Assembly (NCBI GenBank): GCA_016778805.1
Contig: JADHOX010000008.1
Coordinates: forward strand, 1-39,737
DNA: 39,737 nucleotides
DNA from: Rickettsiales bacterium
Lineage (GTDB): Bacteria; Pseudomonadota; Alphaproteobacteria; Rickettsiales; JABIRX01
Reading direction: 5' to 3'
Part shown: one piece after another, positions 26,742-35,443 of the stretch
Layout: each line of letters opens with the position of its first letter
Position numbering within the stretch: position 1 is the stretch's first letter
Notes under the pieces: model-generated
The model's database searches: none
What the model saw: the letters and a program-made list of their open reading frames with translations, nothing else
Told to the model about the DNA's origin: nothing
Made by a program: the position numbers and the translations under genes

Positions 26742-27955
26742 AAAAAATCAAAGTTGATCATCCCATTGTTGAAATGGATGGAGATGAAATGGCAAGAGTT
26801 ATGTGGCAATGGATAAAATCTGACTTAATTTTACCTTTCATAGATCTTGATATCAAATATTATGATTTATCAATATTAAATCGTGATAAAACAGATGATA
26901 AAATTACCATCGATGCTGCTAATGCAACTAATGAAATTAAAGTGGCTATAAAATGTGCTACAATTACAGCTAATCTTCAAAGACAAAAAGAATTCAATCT
27001 GAAAAAAATTTACAAATCCCCCAATGCTACAATTAGATCAATAATTGGTGGCACAGTTTTTCGTGAACCAATAATTATAGATAATGTCCCAAGAATCGTA
27101 AATAATTGGCAACATCCAATTTGCATTGGCAGACATGCATATGGTGATCAATATAAAGCAACTGAAATCAAATTTAAAGAAGCAGGTAAACTGCAATTTA
27201 AGTTTACTGGGCTATCAGGAAATGAACAATTGATTGATATTCAAGATTTAGAAGAAAATTCAATTGCAATGGCAATGTTTAATAAAAAAGAATCGATCTC
27301 TGGTTTTGCACGTAGCTGTTTTAATATGGCTTTAACAAAAAAATGGCCTTTATATTTATCAACCAAAAATACCATCCTTAAAATTTATGACCAAGAATTT
27401 GTCGATATTTTTCAATCAATTTATGAAAATGAATTCTTATCTGATTTCAAAAATCTTGGTATATGGTATGAACATAGATTAATTGATGATATGGTTGCTT
27501 TTGCACTTAAAACAGAAGGTAAATTTGTTTGGGCTTGTAAAAATTATGATGGAGATGTGCAATCAGATTCTTTAGCCCAAGGCTTTGGGTCACTGGGTTT
27601 AATGAGTTCAATTTTAGTAAGTCCGAATGGCGAGGTAGTTGAATCAGAAGCAGCACATGGCACAGTAACTAGGCATTTTAGAGAATATCAAAAAGGTAAT
27701 TCCACTTCAACAAATCCAATAGCGTCAATTTTTGCATGGAGCAGGGGCTTAGCTCATAGAGCTAAAATTGATAATAATCAAAAATTACAAGAATTTTGTA
27801 GTAAACTTGAAAAAGCTACAATCGATACTGTTGAATCTGGTAATTTTACCAAAGATATAGCTATTTTAATTAACAATAATTCTCCTAAGTTTTTAAATAC
27901 AAAAGATTTCCTATCTAAAGTTAAAAATAATTTAATTTCTTTATTAGATAATTAA
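26738..27955 (+). CDS. icd: Isocitrate dehydrogenase, NADP-dependent (eukaryote-like IDH1/2 type)
   Basis: This enzyme oxidises isocitrate to 2-oxoglutarate, producing NADPH. The 405 residues align along their length with the homodimeric IDH1/IDH2 class rather than E. coli Icd: [39 protein letters not shown] with the substrate arginine of [15 protein letters not shown], the metal ligands in LIDDMVA, the NADP-contacting [11 protein letters not shown], and [17 protein letters not shown]. Substrate- and metal-binding residues are kept. One change is visible, SPNGTIR to SPNATIR, next to the conserved Asn in the isocitrate site. The ATG overlaps the fusion gene's TGA (ATGA), and the CcmG-type gene starts 1 base after the stop. 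Its place in a fatty-acid operon is unusual. Confidence 0.95.
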   Translation: MKKIKVDHPIVEMDGDEMARVMWQWIKSDLILPFIDLDIKYYDLSILNRDKTDDKITIDAANATNEIKVAIKCATITANLQRQKEFNLKKIYKSPNATIRSIIGGTVFREPIIIDNVPRIVNNWQHPICIGRHAYGDQYKATEIKFKEAGKLQFKFTGLSGNEQLIDIQDLEENSIAMAMFNKKESISGFARSCFNMALTKKWPLYLSTKNTILKIYDQEFVDIFQSIYENEFLSDFKNLGIWYEHRLIDDMVAFALKTEGKFVWACKNYDGDVQSDSLAQGFGSLGLMSSILVSPNGEVVESEAAHGTVTRHFREYQKGNSTSTNPIASIFAWSRGLAHRAKIDNNQKLQEFCSKLEKATIDTVESGNFTKDIAILINNNSPKFLNTKDFLSKVKNNLISLLDN

Positions 27956-27956
27956 A

Positions 27957-28508
27957 ATGAGAAAAATTTGGAACCTTGCATTTGTATTAGCAGCGTTATT
28001 TTTAGGTTTATTCGTTTATAGTATATACAAACAAGCAAGAAATACTGATATTTTTAAATCACCTCAAATTGGAACTGAAATTGCTAATTTTAAATTATAT
28101 GACATAAATGGTGAAAGTGTATCATCAGACCAACTGAAACAAGATGCGTCTAAAATTAAAATTATAAATATTTTTGCATCCTGGTGTCGTGTTTGTCGAA
28201 ATAGCAATGATTTCTTAATTTCAATAAGTAAAAATACTAAAATTCCTATTTATGGATTCGCTTATAATGATAAAAAAAATGAGCTTTTAAGATATTTGAA
28301 ATATGATAAAAACCCCTATGAAAAAGTTATTTTAATAAATGATTTTGATCTTATTACTAAATCATTAGAAATAAAATATATTCCGGTATCTTTTATTATC
28401 GATGAAAATAATATAATTCTTGCCAGAATTAATGGTCCGATAAATTTCTCAAATTTTAATTATTTTCTAGATCAATATAATAAAAAGAATCTTGTTGGTA
28501 AGAACTAA
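27957..28508 (+). CDS. ccmG: Thiol:disulfide interchange protein, CcmG/DsbE type
   Basis: This is a membrane-anchored periplasmic thioredoxin that, in known members, reduces apocytochrome c or the heme chaperone CcmH during cytochrome c maturation. The 183-residue protein has one N-terminal membrane segment (about 5-23), then a thioredoxin fold with active site WCRVC (C77, C80; CcmG usually has WCxPC) and the cis-proline loop YIPVSFIID (P143). The C-terminus GPINFSNFNYFLDQ resembles the CcmG GPL segment. It starts 1 base after icd and is the last gene of the cluster. No ccmF or ccmH is nearby, so a different thiol-reducing role cannot be excluded. Its last 17 codons overlap the 3' end of the convergent recF by 53 bases. 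Confidence 0.75.
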   Translation: MRKIWNLAFVLAALFLGLFVYSIYKQARNTDIFKSPQIGTEIANFKLYDINGESVSSDQLKQDASKIKIINIFASWCRVCRNSNDFLISISKNTKIPIYGFAYNDKKNELLRYLKYDKNPYEKVILINDFDLITKSLEIKYIPVSFIIDENNIILARINGPINFSNFNYFLDQYNKKNLVGKN

Positions 28509-29583
28509 ACTTATCCCTATCAGTAGTTGTTATAAAAGCCTGTGAAGAATTATCAATTAATGCCATAACAAGTTCTTTAATATTGATTGAATCCATATGA
28601 CTTATAAACTCATCTAAAAGCAAAATTGGTTTTTTATTCAACAATTTTTGATTTAATATCGCATATGCTAGATTAATCATAATTAGCATAGATTTTTGTT
28701 CTCCCGTTGAACAAAATTTTGCTGAAATGTTTTTTTGATCAAGAAAACAATCAAAATCAAATTTTTGAATGCCAAAGCTCGTTGTATTTTTGCTTTTATC
28801 AATATGACGTTTTTGCTTATATTGATTTCGGATATATTCCTCCAATTCATTTGGTTTTAATCCAGCTAATATTTTTTCTTCAATTTCCGAATTAATTAAA
28901 ATAGTACCTTTAGGAAAAGATTTGTCACAATCTCTAATAATTTGATTTAAGTAATTAATAATTTCAACACGAGCATAAGCAATTTGACTAGCAAGTTCAG
29001 AAATTTGCCATTCTATTTTTTCAAGCCATTTTTCATCATTAGAATATTCTAAGATCTTGATACGTTCTTTTAAAAATTTACTGTGAAGATTTAAATTTTT
29101 GATATGATCCTGGAAGAAATTAAAAACAATTCTATCAATGAATTTTTTTCGCTTTTCTCTTTCTTCATTTAAAAGATTATCTATCTGAGGTGTCAGCCAA
29201 ATAATATTTAAAAACTTTACTATCTCTGCTTGGGATAAATTTTCTAAATCAACTGATATCGTTCTTCTTCTACTATTATTATCTTTTGCTGTAATAAATT
29301 TTTGAACTCCAGAATCAGAAGATAAGTTTAGTTTAATAAACCATCCAGTTGAAGAATTATCATTAGAAAATTTATTCTTAAAATCATCAAGCTTAGCTTT
29401 TCTAAAACCATTACCTGGAGCAAATAAAGAAATAGCTTCTAAAATATTAGTTTTACCAACACCATTACAGCCGGAAATAACATTGATCTTAGAATTAAAA
29501 CTAAATGTCTTATTGCCGAAATTTCGATAATTAACTAAAGTTAAATTATCAATATAGATTTGATCTAATTCAGCTTGCTGCAT
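28456..29583 (-). CDS. recF: DNA replication and repair protein RecF
   Basis: RecF is an SMC/ABC-like ATPase that recognises gapped DNA and helps RecOR load RecA. The 375-residue protein begins IDNLTLVNYRNFGNKTFSF and has Walker A GCNGVGKTN (38-46), the KRKKFIDRIVF segment, the ABC signature region FCSTGEQKSMLI and Walker B KPILLLDEFISHMD. It is complete and of normal length. It follows dnaN by 6 bases on the same strand, keeping the ancestral dnaN-recF order, although dnaA and gyrB are absent. Its 3' end overlaps the convergent ccmG-type gene by 53 bases. Together with recO at 5344 it indicates a working RecFOR pathway. Confidence 0.95.
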   Translation of the reverse strand: MQQAELDQIYIDNLTLVNYRNFGNKTFSFNSKINVISGCNGVGKTNILEAISLFAPGNGFRKAKLDDFKNKFSNDNSSTGWFIKLNLSSDSGVQKFITAKDNNSRRRTISVDLENLSQAEIVKFLNIIWLTPQIDNLLNEEREKRKKFIDRIVFNFFQDHIKNLNLHSKFLKERIKILEYSNDEKWLEKIEWQISELASQIAYARVEIINYLNQIIRDCDKSFPKGTILINSEIEEKILAGLKPNELEEYIRNQYKQKRHIDKSKNTTSFGIQKFDFDCFLDQKNISAKFCSTGEQKSMLIMINLAYAILNQKLLNKKPILLLDEFISHMDSINIKELVMALIDNSSQAFITTTDRDKFSSYQQDSFYYIDLENN

Positions 29584-29589
29584 GAAATA

Positions 29590-30732
29590 TTAAACACGCA
29601 TTGGCATTATAACATATAATGAATCTTGATCTTCAACATCTTCGACTAAAGCAGGAGATGATGAATCTGCAAAATACATTCTAATTTGATTACCATCAAT
29701 AACAGATGTCATTTCAAGTAAATATTTCGAATTAAAACCAGCTTCAACAGAACTATCATTATATTCAGTATCTAATTCTTCTTTAGCGAAACCATTATCA
29801 ATATCATTAGCTGAAATAGTAATTTTATTACTATCAAGATGAAATTTAATTGATTTAGATTTATCTGATGTAATTGTTGCTACTCTATCAATTGCTTGAT
29901 TTAAAGGCTTTAACTCAGTAGTTAAGACTTTAGTGTTATTTTGAGGAATAACTCTTTCATAATCAGGAAAACTTCCATCAATTAATTTTGAGATTAAAGT
30001 AAAATCTGAATATGAAACCTGAATTTTAGATTCAGACAAATCAATTTTTATTTCTAAATCATTTTGCTCTTCTTCTAAAACCTTTCTTATTTCCATAACA
30101 GTTTTTCTTGGAATAATGATTGAAGGCATATCAGTTGCACCTTCAGGAAGGTTAGTTTGAATTGAAGCTAATCTATGACCATCTGTTGCAACTGCACGTA
30201 GAACTTTACGATTATCATTAGCATTAGCTTGATGAAGATAAATACCATTTAAATAATAACGTGTTTCTTCAGTTGATATTGCAAATCTTGCTTTATCTAA
30301 TAATTTAACCAGGTCTTTTCTATTAAGGTTAAAACTATGAGATACATTTTGAATATCAATTTCTGGGTAATCGCTAGCTGGAAGAACAGGCAATGTAAAT
30401 TTACTTTTTTGTGCTTTAACGGTAAGTTTTTGACTACTATCTTGAGGCTCATACTGCATTACTACATCACAGCTATCAGGAAGTTTTTTTACAATATCAT
30501 AAAGCTTATGAGCTGGAACAGTAATAGCACCAAAGCCCTCAATAATTGCTTCCAAATCTTCAGATATTGCAATATCCATATCAGTAGCAGTTAAATTTAT
30601 TTTATTAGGTTTGCTTTCATCAATAGTAATTTTTAAATTTGACAAAATCGGAACTGAATTTCTTCTTTCAACTACACCTTGAATATGAGAAAGTGATTTT
30701 TGTAAAATATTTTTATCGATTGTTAATTTCAT
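29590..30732 (-). CDS. dnaN: DNA polymerase III beta sliding clamp
   Basis: This is the ring-shaped processivity clamp of DNA polymerase III, loaded by the clamp loader whose delta subunit (holA) is also in this window. The 380-residue protein shows the three-domain pattern: an N-terminal MKLTIDKNILQKSLSHIQGVVERRNSVPILSNL, the central ATDGHRLA segment that helps form the peptide-binding pocket, and the C-terminal ending DSLYVIMPMRV, a near-standard MPMRL/V tail. The ATG at 30732 is the natural start. recF follows after 6 bases. The 93 bases upstream hold only weak promoter-like matches (TTGAAT, 17 bases, TAAATG), and no cluster of DnaA boxes is seen. Confidence 0.97.
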   Translation of the reverse strand: MKLTIDKNILQKSLSHIQGVVERRNSVPILSNLKITIDESKPNKINLTATDMDIAISEDLEAIIEGFGAITVPAHKLYDIVKKLPDSCDVVMQYEPQDSSQKLTVKAQKSKFTLPVLPASDYPEIDIQNVSHSFNLNRKDLVKLLDKARFAISTEETRYYLNGIYLHQANANDNRKVLRAVATDGHRLASIQTNLPEGATDMPSIIIPRKTVMEIRKVLEEEQNDLEIKIDLSESKIQVSYSDFTLISKLIDGSFPDYERVIPQNNTKVLTTELKPLNQAIDRVATITSDKSKSIKFHLDSNKITISANDIDNGFAKEELDTEYNDSSVEAGFNSKYLLEMTSVIDGNQIRMYFADSSSPALVEDVEDQDSLYVIMPMRV

Positions 30733-30767
30733 TTTAAAAGCTAAGATATTTATTAGTTCATTTAGCC

Positions 30768-30794
30768 AAAAAAGCAGTTAAATTCAAGCTTTTT
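30768..30794 (-). terminator. Weak hairpin with U-run downstream of the HI0933-like gene
   Basis: AAAAAGC (30769-30775) and GCTTTTT (30788-30794) pair over seven base pairs around a 12-base loop. On the minus strand the hairpin ends in a run of six T. It lies between the flavoprotein stop and dnaN. The stem is mostly A-T, so it would be a weak terminator, and some read-through to dnaN-recF is likely. Confidence 0.35.
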
Positions 30795-30825
30795 GTTACA
30801 TAAAAGAAGTAAATTTTAGCTTAAT

Positions 30826-32022
30826 TTATACCACTAATCCAGCAGCATATCCTGATGACCAGGCCCATTGAAAATTATAACCTCCCAAATGCCCAGTTAC
30901 ATCAAGTACTTCTCCTATAAAATAAAGACCTTTGACTTTTTTTGTTTCAAACGTTTTAGCACATATTTCATCAGTTGAAACTCCGCCTCTAGTTACTTCG
31001 GCCTTTGCATACCCCTCAGTTCCATTTGGTACAAATTTAAAATTATTAAGAGTATCAGCAATTTGTAATAATTTCTTATTACTAATTTCTGAAATAAAAC
31101 CATTTACTTTTAAATATTCACAAAAAAATTCTGCTAATTTTTTTGGTAAAAACTGCGCAAGAATTTTATTTATAGACTGCTTTTTAGATGTGGTTTTAAA
31201 TCTAATTAACTCATGATAAATTTGAATATCAGGAAGAAAATTGATTGTAACAATATCGCCTTTATTCCAATATGAAGAAATTTGCAGAATTGCAGGACCA
31301 CTAATACCTCTATGAGTAAATAAAATATTTTCTCTAAAAGATTTTTTATTACAGCTTACTTCAACAAAATTAGAGACACCAGCAAGTAATGCAGTTTTAC
31401 TTAGAAGCGACTCATCTATGGTGAAAGGAACGAGAGCTGGTTCACAATCAACCATTGCTAAGTTAAAATTTTTAGCAATTTTATAGCCTAAATCAGTAGC
31501 TCCCATTTTTGGAATTGATAAAGCTCCAGATGCAATTACAACTGATTTTGAATTAATATTATTGGTTTCGGTTTTAGTTACAAAACATGAATTAGTTTTT
31601 TCAATGTCTATAACCTTAGTTTTAGTTAAAATATTAACATCATTTTTTTCACATTCAGAAACCAGCATATTGATAATTTGTTTAGAGGAATCATCACAAA
31701 ATAGCTGACCCAAAGTTTTTTCATGATATTTAATTTCATTTTTCTCAACAAAATTAATAAAATCAAAATTTGAATATTTAGTTAAAGCCGAAATTGCGAA
31801 ATATGGATTTTTGGATAAATAATTGTCACGATTGATTTGAAGATTAGTAAAATTACATTTTCCACCACCTGAAATTCTAATCTTATCTCCAACATTCTTA
31901 TTATGTTCTAACACTAGAGTTTTTCTACCTCTTTTTCCAGCCTCAATTGCACACATTAAGCCTGCAGCACCAGCACCTATAATTATGACATCAAAATCCT
32001 GATTTAATTCAACTTCACTCAT
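30826..32022 (-). CDS. NAD(P)/FAD-dependent oxidoreductase, HI0933/YhiN family
   Basis: This 398-residue flavoprotein has the N-terminal dinucleotide-binding motif VIIIGAGAAGLMCAIEAGKRG (G16-x-G-x-x-G), the family segment KIRISGGGKCNFTN, a mid-protein SVVIASGALSIPKMGATDLGY, and the C-terminal signature RGGVSTDEI, then GLYFIGEVLDVTGHLGGYNFQWAWSSG shortly before the end. The family (HI0933-like, also annotated BaiN or aminoacetone oxidase) is widespread, but its natural substrate is unsettled. The 3-prime neighbour is dnaN, 93 bases away. The start ATG overlaps the stop of the upstream protease gene (ATGA), so the two are translated together; a functional link between them is not obvious. Confidence 0.88.
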   Translation of the reverse strand: MSEVELNQDFDVIIIGAGAAGLMCAIEAGKRGRKTLVLEHNKNVGDKIRISGGGKCNFTNLQINRDNYLSKNPYFAISALTKYSNFDFINFVEKNEIKYHEKTLGQLFCDDSSKQIINMLVSECEKNDVNILTKTKVIDIEKTNSCFVTKTETNNINSKSVVIASGALSIPKMGATDLGYKIAKNFNLAMVDCEPALVPFTIDESLLSKTALLAGVSNFVEVSCNKKSFRENILFTHRGISGPAILQISSYWNKGDIVTINFLPDIQIYHELIRFKTTSKKQSINKILAQFLPKKLAEFFCEYLKVNGFISEISNKKLLQIADTLNNFKFVPNGTEGYAKAEVTRGGVSTDEICAKTFETKKVKGLYFIGEVLDVTGHLGGYNFQWAWSSGYAAGLVV

Positions 32023-33362
32023 TTATCTTCACTAATTTTTCTATTTGAAAAATCAATTATCTCTTTAGATCGAAAGATCTCATGATTATTAGACGATTTT
32101 GTATCTTTTTCAAAATTTTCAAGCGCCTCCTCGGCAAGAGCCACAGCTTCTATATATCTTCCTGAATAATATTTTGATTCAGCTAAAGCTAGTAATGATA
32201 AATCAGGTTTATCAATTTTATCATATAGATATGATAATCTAATCCAGCCATTAACATTGAAATATTCTTCTAACAAAACTTCTTTAATTTCATTGATTGC
32301 CTCATCATATAATCCTGGATTAGCAATACTAATTATAGATTCTGCAATCTGCATTTTTATAAGCAAATCTTTTGGGTCAATTGCATTAGCTTTTTTATAA
32401 AATTTTAAGGCTTGATTAGGCTCACCATTTTCATAAAAAAACTGCGCTTTTAACTCAATTAAATACTGGTTTTTAGGATCCTTATTTAAAAGATAGTCTA
32501 AATTTTTAACAGCCATTTTCAAATTTCCCATTCTATGAAATAAGATAGCTTTTGCATAATAATCATATTTACTGTCACCAGTAATTTTTTTTACTGATGT
32601 TTCTGGGTCTTCAACTAAAAAGCTTTCAAGTTTAATTTTAATAAACTCAAATTCTTCAATTTCAGAATCTGAATAATTTTTATAATTTTGGTTATTTGCT
32701 TGCTGTATTCTTGATTTAATTCGAATAATTCTATCATCAGTTAATGGATGACTTCTCGTGTAAAGATTATCGCCACCAGAACTAAAACTTTCATTTGCTT
32801 TAATTTGTTCAAAAAAGCTTAACATTCCATTTGGATCAATATTTAAGTTATTTAAATATTTTAAAGCCGCTTCATCTGAAGCATCTTCATGATTACGCGA
32901 AAATTTTAACATTGACCTATCAGCAACATGAGAACTTCCTAGCAAAAGAGCCTGACCAACATCTGGATTTCCTGAAACAGCAGTGGCTATACCAAGAATA
33001 TAACCAAGTGCTAGACTCGTAGAAAGAGTATCGGCAGCAGTATTGAGCTTAACAAGATGACCTCCAGCTATATGGCCAACTTCGTGAGCAATAACTCCTA
33101 ACAAAGCTTCTATTGTGTCTGCTCTTATGATTAAGCCAGAATTAATAAATAAATTTCTACCGCCAGCTACAAATGCATTTAAACTATCGTCATTAATAAT
33201 GTGAATACCTATATCATCTTCATTTAATCCTGCTTGAATAAAAATAGGTTTAGATATTTTGCTTATAAAATGTTCAGTTTCAGAATCTCTTATTACTTTT
33301 AGATTGGCAAAAGCAATTTCAGGTAATAAGAATATTAATATATAAAAAATTTTTTTAAGCAT
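32019..33362 (-). CDS. BepA-like periplasmic M48 metalloprotease with TPR repeats
   Basis: This exported protein resembles BepA/YfgC, which assists or degrades LptD and other outer-membrane proteins at the BAM complex. It has a signal peptide (about 1-19, cleaved near AFA-N), then an M48 domain with zinc motif HEVGH (H93, E94, H97) and the downstream acidic ligand region RNHEDASDEAA (E in HEDASD). The segment SHPLTDDRIIRIKSRI closes the protease domain. Residues about 245-420 are helical TPR repeats (YDYYAKAILFHRMGNLKMAVKNL, ALKFYKKANAIDPKD, SLLALAESKYYSGRYIEAVALAEEAL). At 447 residues it is slightly shorter than E. coli BepA. The stop overlaps the flavoprotein start by 4 bases. It is divergent from the exonuclease gene with 19 bases between. 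Confidence 0.87.
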   Translation of the reverse strand: MLKKIFYILIFLLPEIAFANLKVIRDSETEHFISKISKPIFIQAGLNEDDIGIHIINDDSLNAFVAGGRNLFINSGLIIRADTIEALLGVIAHEVGHIAGGHLVKLNTAADTLSTSLALGYILGIATAVSGNPDVGQALLLGSSHVADRSMLKFSRNHEDASDEAALKYLNNLNIDPNGMLSFFEQIKANESFSSGGDNLYTRSHPLTDDRIIRIKSRIQQANNQNYKNYSDSEIEEFEFIKIKLESFLVEDPETSVKKITGDSKYDYYAKAILFHRMGNLKMAVKNLDYLLNKDPKNQYLIELKAQFFYENGEPNQALKFYKKANAIDPKDLLIKMQIAESIISIANPGLYDEAINEIKEVLLEEYFNVNGWIRLSYLYDKIDKPDLSLLALAESKYYSGRYIEAVALAEEALENFEKDTKSSNNHEIFRSKEIIDFSNRKISEDK

Positions 33363-33381
33363 AATTAGCTAATAAAGAAAA

Positions 33382-34215
33382 ATGTTAAATAATCTATTAG
33401 TTTTTGATATCGAGACTATTCCTGATATAGCTTCAGGTCGTAATCTGTTTAATGATTTCAAATCCAGTGATGACGAAATTCATATCAAATTAGCAAAACA
33501 TCACAAACATGATTTTGATGAAAATAAGGACGATGTAAATTTAGTGTTTCTTAAACCATGTTTTCATAAAGTGGTGGCTATTAGTTTTATGCATTGTGAA
33601 ATTCTTAGAGAAGGTCGTAATGAATTTCATAATTTACAAGAAATTAGATCAGGTGGTAACGAAGATTCAAAGGAAAAAGAACTAATAGATGGTTTTTTTA
33701 GTTTCATTGCCAAGCATAAACCTAAGCTTATATCATATAATGGCAGAAATTTTGATTTCCCAGTTTTACAATATAGAGCTTTAAAATATCATTCTAATAG
33801 TTTTGGAATCTATCAATTAGGTGATAAATGGAATAATTATCAGCAAAGATACAGCACGGAATGGCATTGTGATTTAATTGATGTATTATCAAATTTTGGT
33901 GCTTCAACTAAAGTTTCAATGAATGATATCTGCGCTTTATTAAATATACCTGGAAAAATTGATGTAGATGGTCTTGCTGTTTATAATTTATTTAAAAATA
34001 GTCAAATTAAAGAAATTAGGGATTATTGCGAAACTGATGTATTAAATACTTATTTAATTTATCTTAAATATGCGCTTCATGAAGGAATAATGAATAAATC
34101 TGGCTATGATAATGCAATTTCACAAATTGAAGAATTTTTATCTGGTGCAAAAGAATATGTTCATTATGATTTATTCCTTAAAAAATATAATCAATTGAAA
34201 AATGTCTCAACTTAA
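33382..34215 (+). CDS. Predicted 3'-5' exonuclease, PolB-like DEDDy family
   Basis: This 277-residue protein is a stand-alone exonuclease domain related to the proofreading domain of family B DNA polymerases (Pfam DNA_pol_B_exo2 type). Exo motif I is FDIETIPD with D9 and E11, motif II is SYNGRNFDFPVLQYRAL with D125, and motif III is YCETDVLNTY with Y215 and D219, which makes it DEDDy. All four metal ligands and the tyrosine are intact, so it should be an active nuclease, probably on DNA. No polymerase domain is attached. Its role is not established. It overlaps hisS by 14 bases, so the two are co-translated. Confidence 0.87.
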   Translation: MLNNLLVFDIETIPDIASGRNLFNDFKSSDDEIHIKLAKHHKHDFDENKDDVNLVFLKPCFHKVVAISFMHCEILREGRNEFHNLQEIRSGGNEDSKEKELIDGFFSFIAKHKPKLISYNGRNFDFPVLQYRALKYHSNSFGIYQLGDKWNNYQQRYSTEWHCDLIDVLSNFGASTKVSMNDICALLNIPGKIDVDGLAVYNLFKNSQIKEIRDYCETDVLNTYLIYLKYALHEGIMNKSGYDNAISQIEEFLSGAKEYVHYDLFLKKYNQLKNVST

Positions 34216-35443
34216 ATCACTGCGTGGATTCAACGATATAATTTTTGATCAAGGTCAAAACTTTCAAACTGTTATTGAGACAGCATCAAATGTTGCAAAA
34301 TTATACGGTTATCAAGCTGGACATTTTCCAATTTTAGAATCAACTAATCTATTTAAAAGATCACTTGGAGATACATCTGATGTTGTTAGTAAAGAGATGT
34401 ATAGCTTTCTTGATAGAAATGAAGAATCTTTAACATTAAGACCAGAATTTACCGCAGTTATTGCAAGATCAATTATTTCAAATGGTTTATATAATCAGTT
34501 ACCATTCAAATTTTTTAGTTATGGCCCTTTATTTCGCTATGAGAGACCACAAAAAGGGCGTTATCGTCAATTTCATCAATTAAATTTTGAAAATTTTAGT
34601 AATAACTCAGCTGGATGTGATATTGACATTATTTTACTAATTAACCAATTGATTAAATCTCTAAATATTCAAGATAAAGTTACTTTAGAAATTAATAATT
34701 TAGGTTGTGATATATCTAGAAAAAATTTCACTGAAAAGCTTGTTGAATATCTTTCAGCTTTTGCATCAGAACTTTCTGTAGATAGTCAAAAACGATTACA
34801 TACAAATCCTCTAAGAATATTAGATAGCAAATCAGATATTGATAAAAAGATTTTAGAAAATGCACCAAATTTATTGGATTTTCAAACAGATGAATCGAAA
34901 ATATTTTTTGCAAATATTGAATCAGCTTTAACAGATTGTAATATTAAATATCAGATTAATACTAAACTTGTTCGAGGCCTAGATTACTATAATAATTTTG
35001 TATTTGAATTTACCACTGATTTATTAGGTAGTCAAAATGCAGTTTTTGCAGGTGGAAGATATGATAAATTATTTGAAATTCTTGGCAGCAAACAATCTAT
35101 CAAAGCAGTTGGAGTAGCAGGTGGAATTGAAAGGATAAGTGAACTTTGTAATTTTACTAAAAATAAGCTTTTCAAAATCTCTTTAATTCCATTTTCTGAA
35201 AAGGAAGTAAATCAAGTATTTATTATTGCAGAATCACTTAGATCTAAAGGCATATCATGTGAGATTAATTTAGTATCTGGAAATTTAAAAAAGAAATTAC
35301 AAAAAGCCGAAACTAAATCAGAATATGTTGTTGTTATTGGTGAAGATGAAATAAAAACTCAAATCTTTAAAGTAAAAAATTTTCAATCTTCAAAACAAGA
35401 AAGTCTAACTTTAACAGATCTTGTAAAATTATTAACAAAATAA
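34202..35443 (+). CDS. hisS: Histidine-tRNA ligase
   Basis: HisRS charges tRNA-His with histidine. The 413-residue class II synthetase has SLRGFNDI at the start, motif 2 FRYERPQKGRYRQFHQLNFE, the histidine-specific LVRGLDYYNNFVFEF, the GGRYD loop (AVFAGGRYDKLFE), motif 3 VGVAGGIERI, and a C-terminal anticodon-binding domain from about 325. The histidine-binding segments and the anticodon domain favour a true synthetase over the HisZ paralogue. Motif 2 is of the ordinary bacterial kind. The ATG at 34202 lies inside the exonuclease gene (14-base overlap). Its stop is immediately followed by the stop of convergent murA with no base between. Confidence 0.94.
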   Translation: MSQLKSLRGFNDIIFDQGQNFQTVIETASNVAKLYGYQAGHFPILESTNLFKRSLGDTSDVVSKEMYSFLDRNEESLTLRPEFTAVIARSIISNGLYNQLPFKFFSYGPLFRYERPQKGRYRQFHQLNFENFSNNSAGCDIDIILLINQLIKSLNIQDKVTLEINNLGCDISRKNFTEKLVEYLSAFASELSVDSQKRLHTNPLRILDSKSDIDKKILENAPNLLDFQTDESKIFFANIESALTDCNIKYQINTKLVRGLDYYNNFVFEFTTDLLGSQNAVFAGGRYDKLFEILGSKQSIKAVGVAGGIERISELCNFTKNKLFKISLIPFSEKEVNQVFIIAESLRSKGISCEINLVSGNLKKKLQKAETKSEYVVVIGEDEIKTQIFKVKNFQSSKQESLTLTDLVKLLTK

